From: Pseudomonas delhiensis | Lineage (GTDB): Bacteria; Pseudomonadota; Gammaproteobacteria; Pseudomonadales; Pseudomonadaceae | Direction of reading: 5' to 3' | Assembly (NCBI RefSeq): GCF_900187975.1 | Contig: NZ_FZPC01000020.1 | Location: forward strand, 95,993 to 159,992 | Length of the DNA stretch: 64,000 nt | Shown here: positions 49,732 through 58,223 of the stretch, piece after piece | Numbering within the stretch: the stretch's first letter is position 1 | Layout: each line of letters opens with the position of its first letter | The notes under the pieces: generated by a model | What the model was told of the DNA's origin: nothing | Database searches by the model: none | The model's input: the letters and a program-made list of their open reading frames with translations, nothing else | Position numbers and translations under genes: made by a program

Positions 49732-50564
49732 CTGTGCCCACGGTTCTGCAGAAGATTCTGGCCCGCAAGGCCGAGGAAGTCGCCGAGCGCCGCGCGCACG
49801 TCTCCTTCGCCGAGCTGGAGCAGCGCGCCCGCGCCGCCGACGCCCCGCGCGGTTTTGCCGCGGCGCTGCTGGCGCAGGCCCAGCGCAAGCAGCCGGCGGT
49901 GATCGCCGAGGTGAAGAAGGCCTCGCCGAGCAAGGGCGTGCTGCGCGAGAACTTCTCGCCCGCGGACATCGCCCGCAGCTACCAGGAGGGCGGCGCCACC
50001 TGCCTCTCGGTACTGACCGACATCGACTACTTCATGGGCAGCGACGCCTACCTGCAGGAAGCCCGCGCCGCCTGCGCGCTGCCGGTGATCCGCAAGGACT
50101 TCATGATCGACCCCTACCAGGTGGTCGAGGCCCGCGCCATCGGCGCCGACTGCATCCTGCTGATCGTCTCCGCGCTGGACGACGCGCGCATGGCCGAACT
50201 GGCCGCGGTGGCCCGGGAGCAGCAGCTCGACGTACTGGTCGAGGTACACGATGGCGATGAGCTGGAGCGCGCGCTGAAGACCCTGGACACCCCGCTGATC
50301 GGCATCAACAACCGCAACCTGCACACCTTCGAGGTCAGCCTGGACACCACCCTCGACCTGCTGCCGGAGATCCCCCGCGATCGCCTGGTGGTGACCGAGA
50401 GCGGCATCCTCAACCGCGCCGACATCGAGCTGATGGAGGTCAACGAGGTCTACGCCTTCCTGGTCGGCGAGGCCTTCATGCGCGCCGACGACCCGGGCGT
50501 CGAGCTCAAGCGCCTGTTCTTCCCCGAACGCCGCAACGTGGTGCTGGGCGCCGACCCGGACTGA
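49728..50564 (+). CDS. trpC: Indole-3-glycerol phosphate synthase TrpC
   Basis: The 278-residue TIM barrel closes the indole ring of the tryptophan precursor. Motifs are [15 protein letters not shown] with the catalytic Lys, [25 protein letters not shown] and VTESGIL. The start is a GTG overlapping the trpD stop. The original terminator of this operon, a GGCCGGC/GCCGGCC hairpin, has been split by a miniature transposable element. Confidence 0.97.
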   Translation: MTVPTVLQKILARKAEEVAERRAHVSFAELEQRARAADAPRGFAAALLAQAQRKQPAVIAEVKKASPSKGVLRENFSPADIARSYQEGGATCLSVLTDIDYFMGSDAYLQEARAACALPVIRKDFMIDPYQVVEARAIGADCILLIVSALDDARMAELAAVAREQQLDVLVEVHDGDELERALKTLDTPLIGINNRNLHTFEVSLDTTLDLLPEIPRDRLVVTESGILNRADIELMEVNEVYAFLVGEAFMRADDPGVELKRLFFPERRNVVLGADPD

Positions 50565-50620
50565 GCCCGCGCGCCGCGCAATGAAAAAGGCCGGCATTCG
50601 CCTAATGCTGTTCACTTAAG

Positions 50621-50658
50621 AAAAACGCCGCGACTCCCATGGGAGTCGCGGCGTTTTT
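50621..50658. terminator. Perfect 38-base palindrome inside the miniature element
   Basis: AAAAACGCCGCGACTCCCAT is followed by its exact inverse, giving a 19-bp perfect inverted repeat with T-runs at both ends. It can act as a bidirectional terminator, so the element may have replaced the terminator that it broke. Confidence 0.75.
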
Positions 50659-50733
50659 CTTGGTCTGTTTTCTAGCCTCTGTGGGGCGATTCTGGTGTCG
50701 AGCCCCCTCGGAGTGGCTGAAAAACATACAAAC

Positions 50734-50763
50734 AACCCGCTGCCAGATGACTGGCAGCGGGTT
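50734..50763. terminator. Second hairpin inside the miniature element
   Basis: AACCCGCTGCCAG, loop ATGA and CTGGCAGCGGGTT form a perfect 13-bp stem followed by TCTGG. It could stop transcripts coming from vfr on the minus strand (tail TTGTTTGTATG) or from trpC. Confidence 0.65.
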
Positions 50764-50840
50764 TCTGGAGTAGCCCGCCAAGCGTTAAACGCTTAAGTGA
50801 ACAGCATTACGGCATTCGCCGGCCTTTTCGCGCCTGGTGT

Positions 50841-51488
50841 TCAGCGGGTGCCGAACACCACCATGGTCTTGCCCTTCACGTGCACCAGGCCCTGTTCCTC
50901 CAGGCTCTTCAGCACACGGCCGACCATTTCCCGCGAGCAGCCGACGATACGGCCGATCTCCTGGCGGGTGATCTTGATCTGCATGCCGTCGGGGTGGGTC
51001 ATGGCGTCCGGCTGCTGGCACAGGTCCAGCAGGGTGCGGGCGACGCGCCCGGTGACGTCGAGGAAGGCCAGGTCGCCGACCTTGCGCGTGGTCTTGCGCA
51101 GGCGCTCGGCCATCTGGCTGCCGAGGGTGAGGAGAATCTCCGGGTCCTGCAGGCAGAGTTCGCGGAACTTGGTGTAGCTGATTTCCGCCACCTCGCACTC
51201 GCCCTTGGCGCGAACCCAGGCGCTACGCTCCTGGGCGGCGCTGCCGTCCTTCTCGAACAGCCCCATCTCGCCGAAGAAGTCCCCGCTGTTGAGGTAGCCG
51301 ATGATCATTTCCCGGCCGTCGTCGTCCTCGATCAGGACGGTGACCGAGCCCTTGATGATGAAGAACAGGCTTTCGCAACGATCCCCGGCGTAGATGATGG
51401 TGCTCTTGGGGGTGTAGCGGCGGCGGTGACAGTGTGCGAGCAACTTGTCGAGGTTTTTGTGTTTGGGTGTAAGGGTAATAGCTACCAT
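50841..51488 (-). CDS. vfr: cAMP-binding virulence factor regulator Vfr (CRP family)
   Basis: The 215-residue protein is the Pseudomonas CRP homologue. It has an N-terminal cyclic-nucleotide domain with [15 protein letters not shown] and the phosphate-binding segment [18 protein letters not shown], a dimer helix, and a C-terminal winged helix ([29 protein letters not shown]). In P. aeruginosa Vfr with cAMP activates type III secretion, quorum sensing and pili genes. A -10 TATAAT is visible on the minus strand at 51503-51508, 15-20 bases upstream of the ATG, with no strong -35, as expected for an activator-dependent promoter. Confidence 0.96.
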   Translation of the reverse strand: MVAITLTPKHKNLDKLLAHCHRRRYTPKSTIIYAGDRCESLFFIIKGSVTVLIEDDDGREMIIGYLNSGDFFGEMGLFEKDGSAAQERSAWVRAKGECEVAEISYTKFRELCLQDPEILLTLGSQMAERLRKTTRKVGDLAFLDVTGRVARTLLDLCQQPDAMTHPDGMQIKITRQEIGRIVGCSREMVGRVLKSLEEQGLVHVKGKTMVVFGTR

Positions 51489-51516
51489 GCCCGAGTCCCG
51501 AAATTATAAGAATGGC

Positions 51517-51637
51517 CCTGTGCACGACAGGCGCTTCGTCGAGTTGTTATGTGTCGTCCTTGGCTGGATTACCGTGACTTTACGACGCTCTCCCCCGAGC
51601 ATCGGTGCCGCCGCTGCAATGGCCGGCGGTCTTTTTA
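51517..51637 (+). ncRNA. Possible small RNA or leader ending in a terminator, vfr-osmC gap
   Basis: The 358-bp gap between vfr and the OsmC gene has no convincing ORF. At 51608-51636 CCGCCG, a ten-base loop and CGGCGG are followed by TCTTTTT, a good plus-strand terminator with no gene upstream of it on that strand. A short transcript starting somewhere in 51517-51560 is possible; I cannot define its promoter. Confidence 0.3.
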
Positions 51638-51846
51638 ATGGCAAGAGCTTAAACAGACGCCCTGGCGCCGACAATCGAAAGCTGGTCGGGCCGTCAATTT
51701 AACCTCAGGAGTGTGCCAGTAAAATGACGCCAGCATAATAGAACGTTAGGGTATCAGGGCTCGAATTGAGACCTGGTCAACATCGCCTGGGCATTCCAGG
51801 CCTTGTGGTAAGCTGTCGCCCCCTTTTTTCCGGCGGAAGCCTTTGC

Positions 51847-52269
51847 ATGAAAGCGAGAATCCAGTGGGCCGGCGAGGCCATGTTCCTCGGTGAATCCGGC
51901 AGCGGTCATGTGGTGGTGATGGACGGTCCGCCCGATGCCGGTGGCCGCAACCTGGGCGTGCGCCCGATGGAAATGCTGCTGCTCGGCCTGGGCGGCTGCA
52001 CCAACTTCGACGTGGTCAGCATCCTCAGGAAGGGCCGCCAGCCGGTGGAGAGCTGCGAGGCCTTCCTCGAGGCCGAGCGCGCCGACGAGGACCCGAAGGT
52101 GTTCACCAGGATCCACGTGCATTTCGTGGTCAAGGGCCGTGGCCTGAAGGAAGCCCAGGTCAAGCGCGCCGTCGAGCTGTCGGCGGAGAAGTACTGCTCG
52201 GCCTCGATCATGCTCGGCCGCGCGGGCGTGGCGATCACCCACGACTACGAGATCGTCGAGCTCGGCTGA
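51847..52269 (+). CDS. OsmC family protein (YhfA-like)
   Basis: The 140-residue protein has the OsmC fold with GVRPMEMLLLGLGGCTNFD and a later KYCSASIMLG, the two blocks that carry the paired reactive Cys of peroxide-reducing Ohr/OsmC proteins. The length and sequence place it with the YhfA subgroup, whose function is not established. The start is the ATG of MKARIQWAGEAMF; the upstream extension is not family-like. It corresponds by position to PA0653. Confidence 0.88.
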   Translation: MKARIQWAGEAMFLGESGSGHVVVMDGPPDAGGRNLGVRPMEMLLLGLGGCTNFDVVSILRKGRQPVESCEAFLEAERADEDPKVFTRIHVHFVVKGRGLKEAQVKRAVELSAEKYCSASIMLGRAGVAITHDYEIVELG

Positions 52270-52312
52270 TTCCCCTCGTCACGTGATCGTCATGGCGGTG
52301 GCGTAAAGGCTG

Positions 52313-52339
52313 GCAGAGGTCGCCCGACCTCTGCATAAT
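52313..52339 (+). promoter_or_regulatory. Inverted repeat overlapping a possible speD promoter
   Basis: GCAGAGGTCG (52313-52322) and CGACCTCTGC (52325-52334) form a perfect 10-bp inverted repeat with a two-base centre, directly followed by a CATAAT -10-like hexamer (52334-52339). A dimeric regulator could bind here. The 150 bases from here to the speD start form a long leader with no ORF that I can support. Confidence 0.45.
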
Positions 52340-52489
52340 GCGCCACCTTTTTTCGGGGCCCGGCCCCAAACCAAGCAACCACAATCGCCAACGCGAAGAG
52401 GTGTAAACCGTCCTACGCAGGTGCGCCGTATGCATCTGACGGGCATGCTCAACCACGCGGCAGAGCCGCATTGAAGAGAGTTCCCCACG

Positions 52490-53284
52490 GTGAAAAGCAA
52501 ACTCAAGCTCCACGGGTTCAACAACCTGACGAAGACCTTGAGCTTCAACATCTACGACATCTGCTACGCCGAGACGCCGGAAGACCAGCAGGCCTACGTG
52601 CAGTACATCGACGAAGAGTACGATGCCGAGCGTCTGACGCAGATCCTCACGGATGTCGTCGACATCATCGGCGCCAACATCCTGAACATCGCCCGTCAGG
52701 ACTACGACCCCCAAGGCGCCAGCGTAACCATCCTGATCTCCGAGCAGCCGGTCACCCCGACCGACAGCCAGATCGAGGAGTCCCCCGGGCCGCTACCGGA
52801 AACCATCCTGGCGCACCTGGACAAGAGCCACATCACCGTGCACACCTACCCGGAGATCCATCCGGTGGAAGGCATCGCGACCTTCCGGGTGGACATCGAC
52901 GTCTCCACCTGCGGGGTGATCTCGCCGCTGAAGGCGCTCAACTACCTGATCCACCAGTTCGACTCGGACATCGTCACCGTGGACTACCGCGTGCGCGGCT
53001 TTACCCGCGACGTGGAGGGCAAGAAGCACTTCATCGACCACGAGATCAACTCGATCCAGAACTACCTCTCCGACGACACGTACGAGGCCTACCAGATGAC
53101 CGACGTGAACGTGTACCAGGAGAACCTGTTCCACACCAAGATGCTGCTCAAGCAGTTCGAGCTGGACAACTACCTGTTCGGCGATGCCACCAGCAACCTC
53201 TCGGCGGAGCAGCGCAAGCAGGTGGAAGAGCGCGTCCGCCACGAGATGCTGGAGATCTTCTACGGCCGCAATATGCCGCACTGA
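52490..53284 (+). CDS. speD: S-adenosylmethionine decarboxylase proenzyme SpeD
   Basis: The 264-residue class Ib proenzyme self-cleaves to create a pyruvoyl group and decarboxylates AdoMet for spermidine synthesis. The cleavage region is [19 protein letters not shown], with the Ser that becomes pyruvoyl, and [16 protein letters not shown] follows. The start is a GTG in TTCCCCACGGTG after GAAGAGAG. The length matches the gammaproteobacterial form. Confidence 0.96.
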   Translation: MKSKLKLHGFNNLTKTLSFNIYDICYAETPEDQQAYVQYIDEEYDAERLTQILTDVVDIIGANILNIARQDYDPQGASVTILISEQPVTPTDSQIEESPGPLPETILAHLDKSHITVHTYPEIHPVEGIATFRVDIDVSTCGVISPLKALNYLIHQFDSDIVTVDYRVRGFTRDVEGKKHFIDHEINSIQNYLSDDTYEAYQMTDVNVYQENLFHTKMLLKQFELDNYLFGDATSNLSAEQRKQVEERVRHEMLEIFYGRNMPH

Positions 53285-53291
53285 GGGGGCT

Positions 53292-53409
53292 GCAGGCTTC
53301 AGGCGGCAGGCAGGAGCGAGCGAACCGGGATTCGGCGCGGGGTCGTTCGCGAGCAAGCTCGCTCCTGCGAAGGGCGCCCCTCGCGCTCTTGCCTGCCGCC
53401 TGAAGCCTG
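53292..53409. repeat. Nested inverted repeats between speD and coq7
   Basis: An outer pair, CAGGCTTCAGGCGGCAGGCA (53292-53311) and its inverse near 53389-53409, encloses a REP palindrome TTCGCGAGCAAGCTCGCTCC (53345-53364). The two genes are convergent, so the structure may end both transcripts. Confidence 0.7.
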
Positions 53410-53420
53410 CTGCCTGCCGC

Positions 53421-54068
53421 CTAGATGCGATAGGTGGTCTTGGTCATGACCTTGGACAGCAGCGACATGCCGAACTTCACCGGCGCCGGGAAGCGCACGC
53501 CGCCGGCGTCGATGGCGCTGTTGGCGTGGTGTTCCTCGTCCACGCGCATCTGCTCGAGGATGGCGCGGCTCTTCTGGTCTTCGGCCGGCAGTTGCTCCAG
53601 GTGCTCGTCGAGGTGCTTGCACACCTGGTCCTCGGTGGCCGCGACGAAGCCCAGGCTGATGCGGTCGCTGATCAGCCCCGCCGCCGCGCCGACGCCGAAG
53701 GACAGGCCATAGAACAGCGGGTTGAGCAGGCTCGGGCGGCTGCCCAGTTCGCGGATGCGCTGTTCGCACCAGGCCAGGTGGTCGACTTCCTCGTCGGCGG
53801 CTTCCTCCATGGCCTTGCGCACCTGCGGCAGCTTGGCGGTCAGCGCCTGGCCCTGGTACAGCGCCTGGGCGCAGACCTCGCCGGTGTGGTTGATGCGCAT
53901 CAGCCCGGCAATGTGGCGGCTGTCGGCCTCGTCGAGTTCGGCGTCGGGCTGCACGATGGCCGGCGACGGGCGCGCCGGGTGACCGCTGAAGGGCAGCAGG
54001 GTGCGCAACGCGGCATCGGCCTGCAGCAGGAAGCGGTCGGCGGGGGAATAGTGACGGTCGGCGGACAT
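53421..54068 (-). CDS. coq7: 3-demethoxyubiquinol 3-hydroxylase Coq7
   Basis: The 215-residue di-iron enzyme performs the last ring hydroxylation of ubiquinone synthesis. The iron ligands lie in [25 protein letters not shown] and [10 protein letters not shown], the three ExxH-type helices of the Coq7/CatF family. A hydrophobic helix [16 protein letters not shown] would dip into the membrane. It converges on speD. Confidence 0.95.
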   Translation of the reverse strand: MSADRHYSPADRFLLQADAALRTLLPFSGHPARPSPAIVQPDAELDEADSRHIAGLMRINHTGEVCAQALYQGQALTAKLPQVRKAMEEAADEEVDHLAWCEQRIRELGSRPSLLNPLFYGLSFGVGAAAGLISDRISLGFVAATEDQVCKHLDEHLEQLPAEDQKSRAILEQMRVDEEHHANSAIDAGGVRFPAPVKFGMSLLSKVMTKTTYRI

Positions 54069-54166
54069 GGCGCACCTCCGAAAGGGAAAACAGCGGCCAG
54101 TTTAACGGATTGCCGATGACAGGTCTTGCGGCGGGGCGGCTGCGCGGCCGCCCGGCGCCTGGCGCC

Positions 54167-54505
54167 TCAGCCCGGCGGCCAGTGCATCTGGCGCTGGCCG
54201 AGGACGTGCATGTGGATGTGCTGCACGGTCTGGCCGCCCAGGTCGTTGCAGTTCATCACCACCCGGAAGCCTTCCGCGCAGCCCTGCTCGGCGGCCAGGC
54301 GCTGGGCGGTGAGGAGGATGTGCCCGGCCAGCGGCTTGTCGGCCTCCTCCAGGTCGTTGAGGGTGGCGATGTGGCGCTTGGGCACCACCAGGAAATGCAC
54401 CGGCGCCTGCGGGCCGATATCGTGGAAGGCGATGACCTGGTCGTCTTCGTAGAGCTTGCGCGCCGGGATTTCCCCCGCGGCGATCTTGCAGAACAGGCAG
54501 TCCAT
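54167..54505 (-). CDS. HIT family hydrolase (HinT-like)
   Basis: The 112-residue protein starts MDCLFCKIAAGEIPARKLYE and ends with the histidine triad HIHMHVLGQRQMHWPPG. HinT proteins hydrolyse nucleoside phosphoramidates and acyl-adenylates. The ATG lies 61 bases before the SDR stop region on the same strand; the long open frame upstream (to 55417) is a shadow of the SDR gene. Confidence 0.94.
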   Translation of the reverse strand: MDCLFCKIAAGEIPARKLYEDDQVIAFHDIGPQAPVHFLVVPKRHIATLNDLEEADKPLAGHILLTAQRLAAEQGCAEGFRVVMNCNDLGGQTVQHIHMHVLGQRQMHWPPG

Positions 54506-54582
54506 GGGATGTCCTCCGGTAGGGGGCGATGGTCCGCAGTTTAGCCGGCCGCGCCCGGGGAACCCAGCCCGCCGTGGCCGGC

Positions 54583-55374
54583 CTAGCGCAGCGGCAGGAC
54601 CGAGCGGTTGGCCCGCCCGGCGATCCAGCGCACCAGCCAGCGCGGCGCCAGGCGCGGGCTCCAGGCCATCAGGCGGTTGCGCCAGCCGGGGATGATGATG
54701 GCCTTGTTGCGCCGCAGCGCTTTCACCGTGATCAGCGCCACTTCCTCGGGGCTCATCATCAGCTTGCTGCCGTCCAGGCGTGTGGCCTCCACGCTGGCAT
54801 TGCGGAAGAAGGCCGTGCGCGTCGGCCCCGGGCACAGCACCGAGACCTTGACGCCGTGGCGCTTGAGCTCGCAGCGCAGCGCCTCGGACAGGTGCAGGAC
54901 GTAGGCCTTGCTGGCGTAGTAGTTGCTCATCCACGGGCCGGGCATGAAGCCGACCACCGAAGCCACGTTGAGGATCTGCCCGCCGCCGCTGCGCGCCATC
55001 TGCCCGCCGATGGCGTGGCACAGGCGCGCCAGGGCGAGGACGTTGAGCTCGATCATCTCCTGCTCGCGGGACCAGTCCTGCTCGACGAAGGCGCCGCCGC
55101 TGCCGAAGCCGGCGTTGTTCACCAGCAACTCGATCTGCCGGCCGGACTGCTCCAGCTCGTGCAGCAGCCCGGACAGCTGCAGCGGCTCGGACAGGTCGCA
55201 GATACGGAACAGCACATCCACGCCGAAGCGCTGGGCCAACTCGTAGGCGATGCTTTCCAGGGCATCGCGCTGGCGCGCCACCAGGATCAGGGCCTGGCCG
55301 CGGCGCGCCAGGGCCTCGGCCAGGGCGAGGCCGATACCGCTGGAGGCGCCGGTGATCAGGGCATAGCGTGGCAT
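54583..55374 (-). CDS. Short-chain dehydrogenase/reductase
   Basis: The 263-residue classical SDR has the cofactor loop TGASSGIG, the NNAGFGSGG motif, and the catalytic Ser-Tyr-Lys in ASVVGFMP and YYASKAYVLHL. Arg residues after the first strand (LVARQR) favour NADP. The C-terminal tail WSPRLAPRWLVRWIAGRANR is basic and may contact membranes. The substrate is unknown. It corresponds by position to PA0658. Confidence 0.9.
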   Translation of the reverse strand: MPRYALITGASSGIGLALAEALARRGQALILVARQRDALESIAYELAQRFGVDVLFRICDLSEPLQLSGLLHELEQSGRQIELLVNNAGFGSGGAFVEQDWSREQEMIELNVLALARLCHAIGGQMARSGGGQILNVASVVGFMPGPWMSNYYASKAYVLHLSEALRCELKRHGVKVSVLCPGPTRTAFFRNASVEATRLDGSKLMMSPEEVALITVKALRRNKAIIIPGWRNRLMAWSPRLAPRWLVRWIAGRANRSVLPLR

Positions 55375-55426
55375 CGATGGGTCTCCGGAATGGGGCGCGG
55401 ATTCTAGCGCGCCCCATTGCCGTGGG

Positions 55427-56521
55427 CTATTGCTCCGAGGGCTCGTCGGTATCCACGGCGCTGGCGTCCTCGTCGCCCTCGTCGTCGGCCTGGGGCTCGG
55501 CGGTCGCCGCCGAGTCGTAGTCCTGGTCCTGGCTGTAGGCCGACTCCTGGGCGCGGGTGAGATAGCCCTGGTAGGCCGGGATGGCGATCGCGGCGAGGAT
55601 GCCGACGATGGGCACCAGGATCGACGCCCAGGCCAGGGCCACCACGCCGCGGCTGTTGGGCGGCGGCGGCGGGCCGTAGCGGTTGGCGCCGGTGGTGCCG
55701 GGCACCAGCAGCATCAGCAGGGCCATGACGCTGCCCACCACGGGAACGAAGTTGAGCAGCCACAGCCAGCCGGACCAGCCGATGTCGTGCAGGCGCTGCA
55801 CGCCGAAGAAGATGCTGACCACGGCCATGCCGACGCAGGCGGCGATCAGCACCAGCGCGCCCAGCGTGTGGGACACAGCGGTGAGGGCGGCGAACAGCGC
55901 GAAGGCCGGGATCAGGGCGAGGATCATGGCCATGCTCCAGCCCAGGTAGCGCACCCGGCCGATGCGGCCCTGGACGCTGAAGTACTGCAACTCGCCGTAT
56001 TCCGGCAGCGCCTCGCCGACCGGGGCCTGCGGGGTGGCGTAGGGCGACTGGGCGCGCGGCGCGGCGGGGGCCGGCTCCGCGGGTTGGGTGGCGGCCAGCT
56101 CGGCCTGGCGCGCCAGGTACTTGTCGATGATGATGCCGCAGGCGCCGCACTCGCTGGCCTTGGCCTGCTCGTGGCCGCACTTGGGGCAGGTCATCCGCTG
56201 GGCGTCGGCCGCCGGTTCCGTGGCTGCCGCGGCCAGGCTCGCGGCGCCGGGATGGTCCTCGGTCTCCACCAGCGACAGGCTGGAAACCAGGTCGGACTCC
56301 TTGCGCGCCTGGGCGCCGGCGTTGTGCAGCGCCTGCAGGTACTTGTCGGCCTCGCCCTCGGAAAGGTCGCGCTTGAGCACGACCAGTTGCCCGCTGAACA
56401 GCGCCTCGATGCGCGCCAGGTCGCTCTTGAACAGGCGGGCGAGGTTTTCCTTGGCGGTTTCCAGCGGCGTTTGCGGCATCAACGTGCCGTCGAACACGAT
56501 CTTGTAGCGCGTTTCATCCAT
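55427..56521 (-). CDS. DUF805 membrane protein with N-terminal zinc ribbon
   Basis: The 364-residue protein has a soluble N-terminal region (YKIVFDGTLMPQTPLETAKE), a zinc ribbon (CPKCGHEQAKASECGACG), a Pro/Ala-rich linker, a DUF805 membrane domain with four helices (RIGRVRYLGWSMAMILAL onward, and RLHDIGWSGWLWLLNF), a last hydrophobic segment and an acidic tail. The last helix with VGILAAIAIPAYQGYLTRAQ resembles the N-terminal helix of type IV pilins. The function is unknown. Confidence 0.82.
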   Translation of the reverse strand: MDETRYKIVFDGTLMPQTPLETAKENLARLFKSDLARIEALFSGQLVVLKRDLSEGEADKYLQALHNAGAQARKESDLVSSLSLVETEDHPGAASLAAAATEPAADAQRMTCPKCGHEQAKASECGACGIIIDKYLARQAELAATQPAEPAPAAPRAQSPYATPQAPVGEALPEYGELQYFSVQGRIGRVRYLGWSMAMILALIPAFALFAALTAVSHTLGALVLIAACVGMAVVSIFFGVQRLHDIGWSGWLWLLNFVPVVGSVMALLMLLVPGTTGANRYGPPPPPNSRGVVALAWASILVPIVGILAAIAIPAYQGYLTRAQESAYSQDQDYDSAATAEPQADDEGDEDASAVDTDEPSEQ

Positions 56522-56624
56522 CGAGAGGCGTCCTTGTCGGTTGGTTGGGCTGCAGCATTTGGCTACAGCCTAAACGCAGGCCCTGGGGGCAACAAGCCAG
56601 CATGCGTGGATTTGCGAGCCCCGT

Positions 56625-57593
56625 TCAGGGGCGCAGCAGGCCGGGCAGGGCGCCGCCGCGCTGGAGGGCGTCGCGGTACTCCTGGTCCAGGCGCGCCACC
56701 AGTTCGTCCACCGACGGCAGGTCGCTGATGTTGCCCACGCCCTGGCCGGCGGACCAGACGGTCTTCCAGGCCTTGGCCTCGTCGTTGACCGGCTTGAGTT
56801 TCTCGCCGTAGTTGAGCTCGCCCTTCTCGTTCAGGCGCGCCATGTCGAAGCCGGCGGCCTCCAGGCTCTGGCGCATGAAGCTGGCCGGCACGCCGGAGAC
56901 CGCCGGGGTGTGGATGATGTCGGCGGCGCGGGCCTCCAGCAGCATCTTCTTGTAGGCCGTGGAGGCGTTGCTCTCGCGGGTGGCGATGAAGCGCGTGCCC
57001 AGGTAGGCGAGGTCGGCGCCCAGTATCTGCGCCGCCAGGATCTCGTGCCCGCGGTTGATGCAGCCCGCCAGCAGCAGCGTCTTGTCGAAGAACTGGCGGA
57101 TCTCCGCGACCAGGGCGAAGGGGCTCCAGGTGCCGGCATGGCCACCGGCGCCGGCGGCCACCGCGATGAGCCCGTCGACCCCGGCTTCGGCCGCCTTCTC
57201 CGCATGGCGGCGGGTGGTCACGTCGTGGAACACCAGGCCGCCATAGCTGTGCACCGCATCGACGACCTCGCGCACCGCGCCCAGGCTGGTGATGACGATG
57301 GGCACGCGGTGCTCCACGCACAGCGCCAGGTCCGCCTGCAGGCGCGGGTTGCTGTGGTGGACGATGAGGTTCACGGCGTAGGGCGCCGCCTGCGGGGCGC
57401 CGGCCAGGCCGGCCTCGATCTCTTCCAGCCAGGCCTTGAAGCCGCTGCTCTCGCGCTGGTTCAGCGCCGGGAAGCTGCCGACGATGCCGCTGTGGCAGCA
57501 GGCCAGCACCAGTTGCGGGTTGGACACCAGGAACATGGGCGCCGCCACCAGGGGCAGGCGCAGACGGCGGTCGAGCAGGGCGGGCAGGGACAT
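56625..57593 (-). CDS. Nitronate monooxygenase family FMN protein
   Basis: The 322-residue TIM-barrel protein belongs to the nitronate monooxygenase/2-nitropropane dioxygenase-like group. FMN-binding features are LVAAPMFLVSNPQLV, the AAGAGGHAG phosphate loop and GADLAYLGTRFIATRES. Many members are of uncertain substrate. It lies 19 bases downstream of hemJ on the same strand and probably shares its transcript. Confidence 0.88.
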   Translation of the reverse strand: MSLPALLDRRLRLPLVAAPMFLVSNPQLVLACCHSGIVGSFPALNQRESSGFKAWLEEIEAGLAGAPQAAPYAVNLIVHHSNPRLQADLALCVEHRVPIVITSLGAVREVVDAVHSYGGLVFHDVTTRRHAEKAAEAGVDGLIAVAAGAGGHAGTWSPFALVAEIRQFFDKTLLLAGCINRGHEILAAQILGADLAYLGTRFIATRESNASTAYKKMLLEARAADIIHTPAVSGVPASFMRQSLEAAGFDMARLNEKGELNYGEKLKPVNDEAKAWKTVWSAGQGVGNISDLPSVDELVARLDQEYRDALQRGGALPGLLRP

Positions 57594-57612
57594 GGGAGGC
57601 TCCGGGCAGGAC

Positions 57613-58038
57613 TTAGAAGGGTTTGACCACTACCAGAATGACGATGGCCAGCAGGAAAAGCACAGGGACTTCGTTGAACCAGCGGAAGAACACGTGGCTG
57701 TGGCGGTTCTCGCCACGGGCGAAGCGTTTGAGCATGGCGCCGCAGGCGTGGTGGTAGCCGATCAGCAGCACCACCAGGGTGAGCTTGGCGTGCAGCCAGC
57801 CCTGGCTCAGCCAGCCGGGGGTCAGGTAGAGCATCCAGGCGCCGAGCAGGATGGTCAGGACCATCGACGGGCCCATGATGCCGCGGTACAGCTTGCGCTC
57901 CATGACCTGGAAGCGCTCGCGGCTGGCGGCGTCCTCGCTCATGGCGTGGTAGACGAACAGGCGCGGCAGGTAGAACAGGCCGGCGAACCAGCAGACCACT
58001 GCGACTATGTGCAGGGCCTTTATCCACAGATACAGCAT
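57613..58038 (-). CDS. hemJ: Protoporphyrinogen IX oxidase HemJ (CopD-like)
   Basis: The 141-residue membrane protein has four helices and the HemJ signature: His10 in WIKALHIVAVVCWFAGLFYL, PRLFVYH, RGIMGPSMVLTI and the conserved Lys in WLHAKLTLVVLL. HemJ oxidises protoporphyrinogen IX in many proteobacteria lacking HemG or HemY. In Pseudomonas other oxidases may also exist, so essentiality is not implied. It is divergent from argC across 185 bases. Confidence 0.85.
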   Translation of the reverse strand: MLYLWIKALHIVAVVCWFAGLFYLPRLFVYHAMSEDAASRERFQVMERKLYRGIMGPSMVLTILLGAWMLYLTPGWLSQGWLHAKLTLVVLLIGYHHACGAMLKRFARGENRHSHVFFRWFNEVPVLFLLAIVILVVVKPF

Positions 58039-58223
58039 CGATAGCTCCTCGGGTCACGGTTGCGCCGATAGTAGTGGCAGCTCCGTGCCAGCGTCATCCC
58101 CGCGAAGTCGCGCGCTGCTGCCGGCGACTCGTCGCCCGCGGCGCTTCGGCCTGTTCATGCGGGGCCCGCGCTCTTATCATGGGCGGCTCTGAGTGAGCCC
58201 CTTATTGGCGGAGTGACAGACAG

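Larger units (their letters stand above)
50592..50820. mobile_element. IS4-type miniature inverted-repeat element with 11-bp target duplication
   Basis: The 207-bp element (50603-50809) has perfect 18-bp ends: TAATGCTGTTCACTTAAG at the left and its exact inverse at the right. The ends resemble those I recall for IS4 (TAATGCC...AGTTAAG), which makes 11-13 bp duplications, and here CGGCATTCGCC is duplicated at 50592-50602 and 50810-50820. Joining the flanks restores a hairpin GGCCGGC-ATTC-GCCGGCC with A and T runs, the likely trpC/vfr terminator. There is no transposase gene inside, only two hairpins. Confidence 0.85.
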
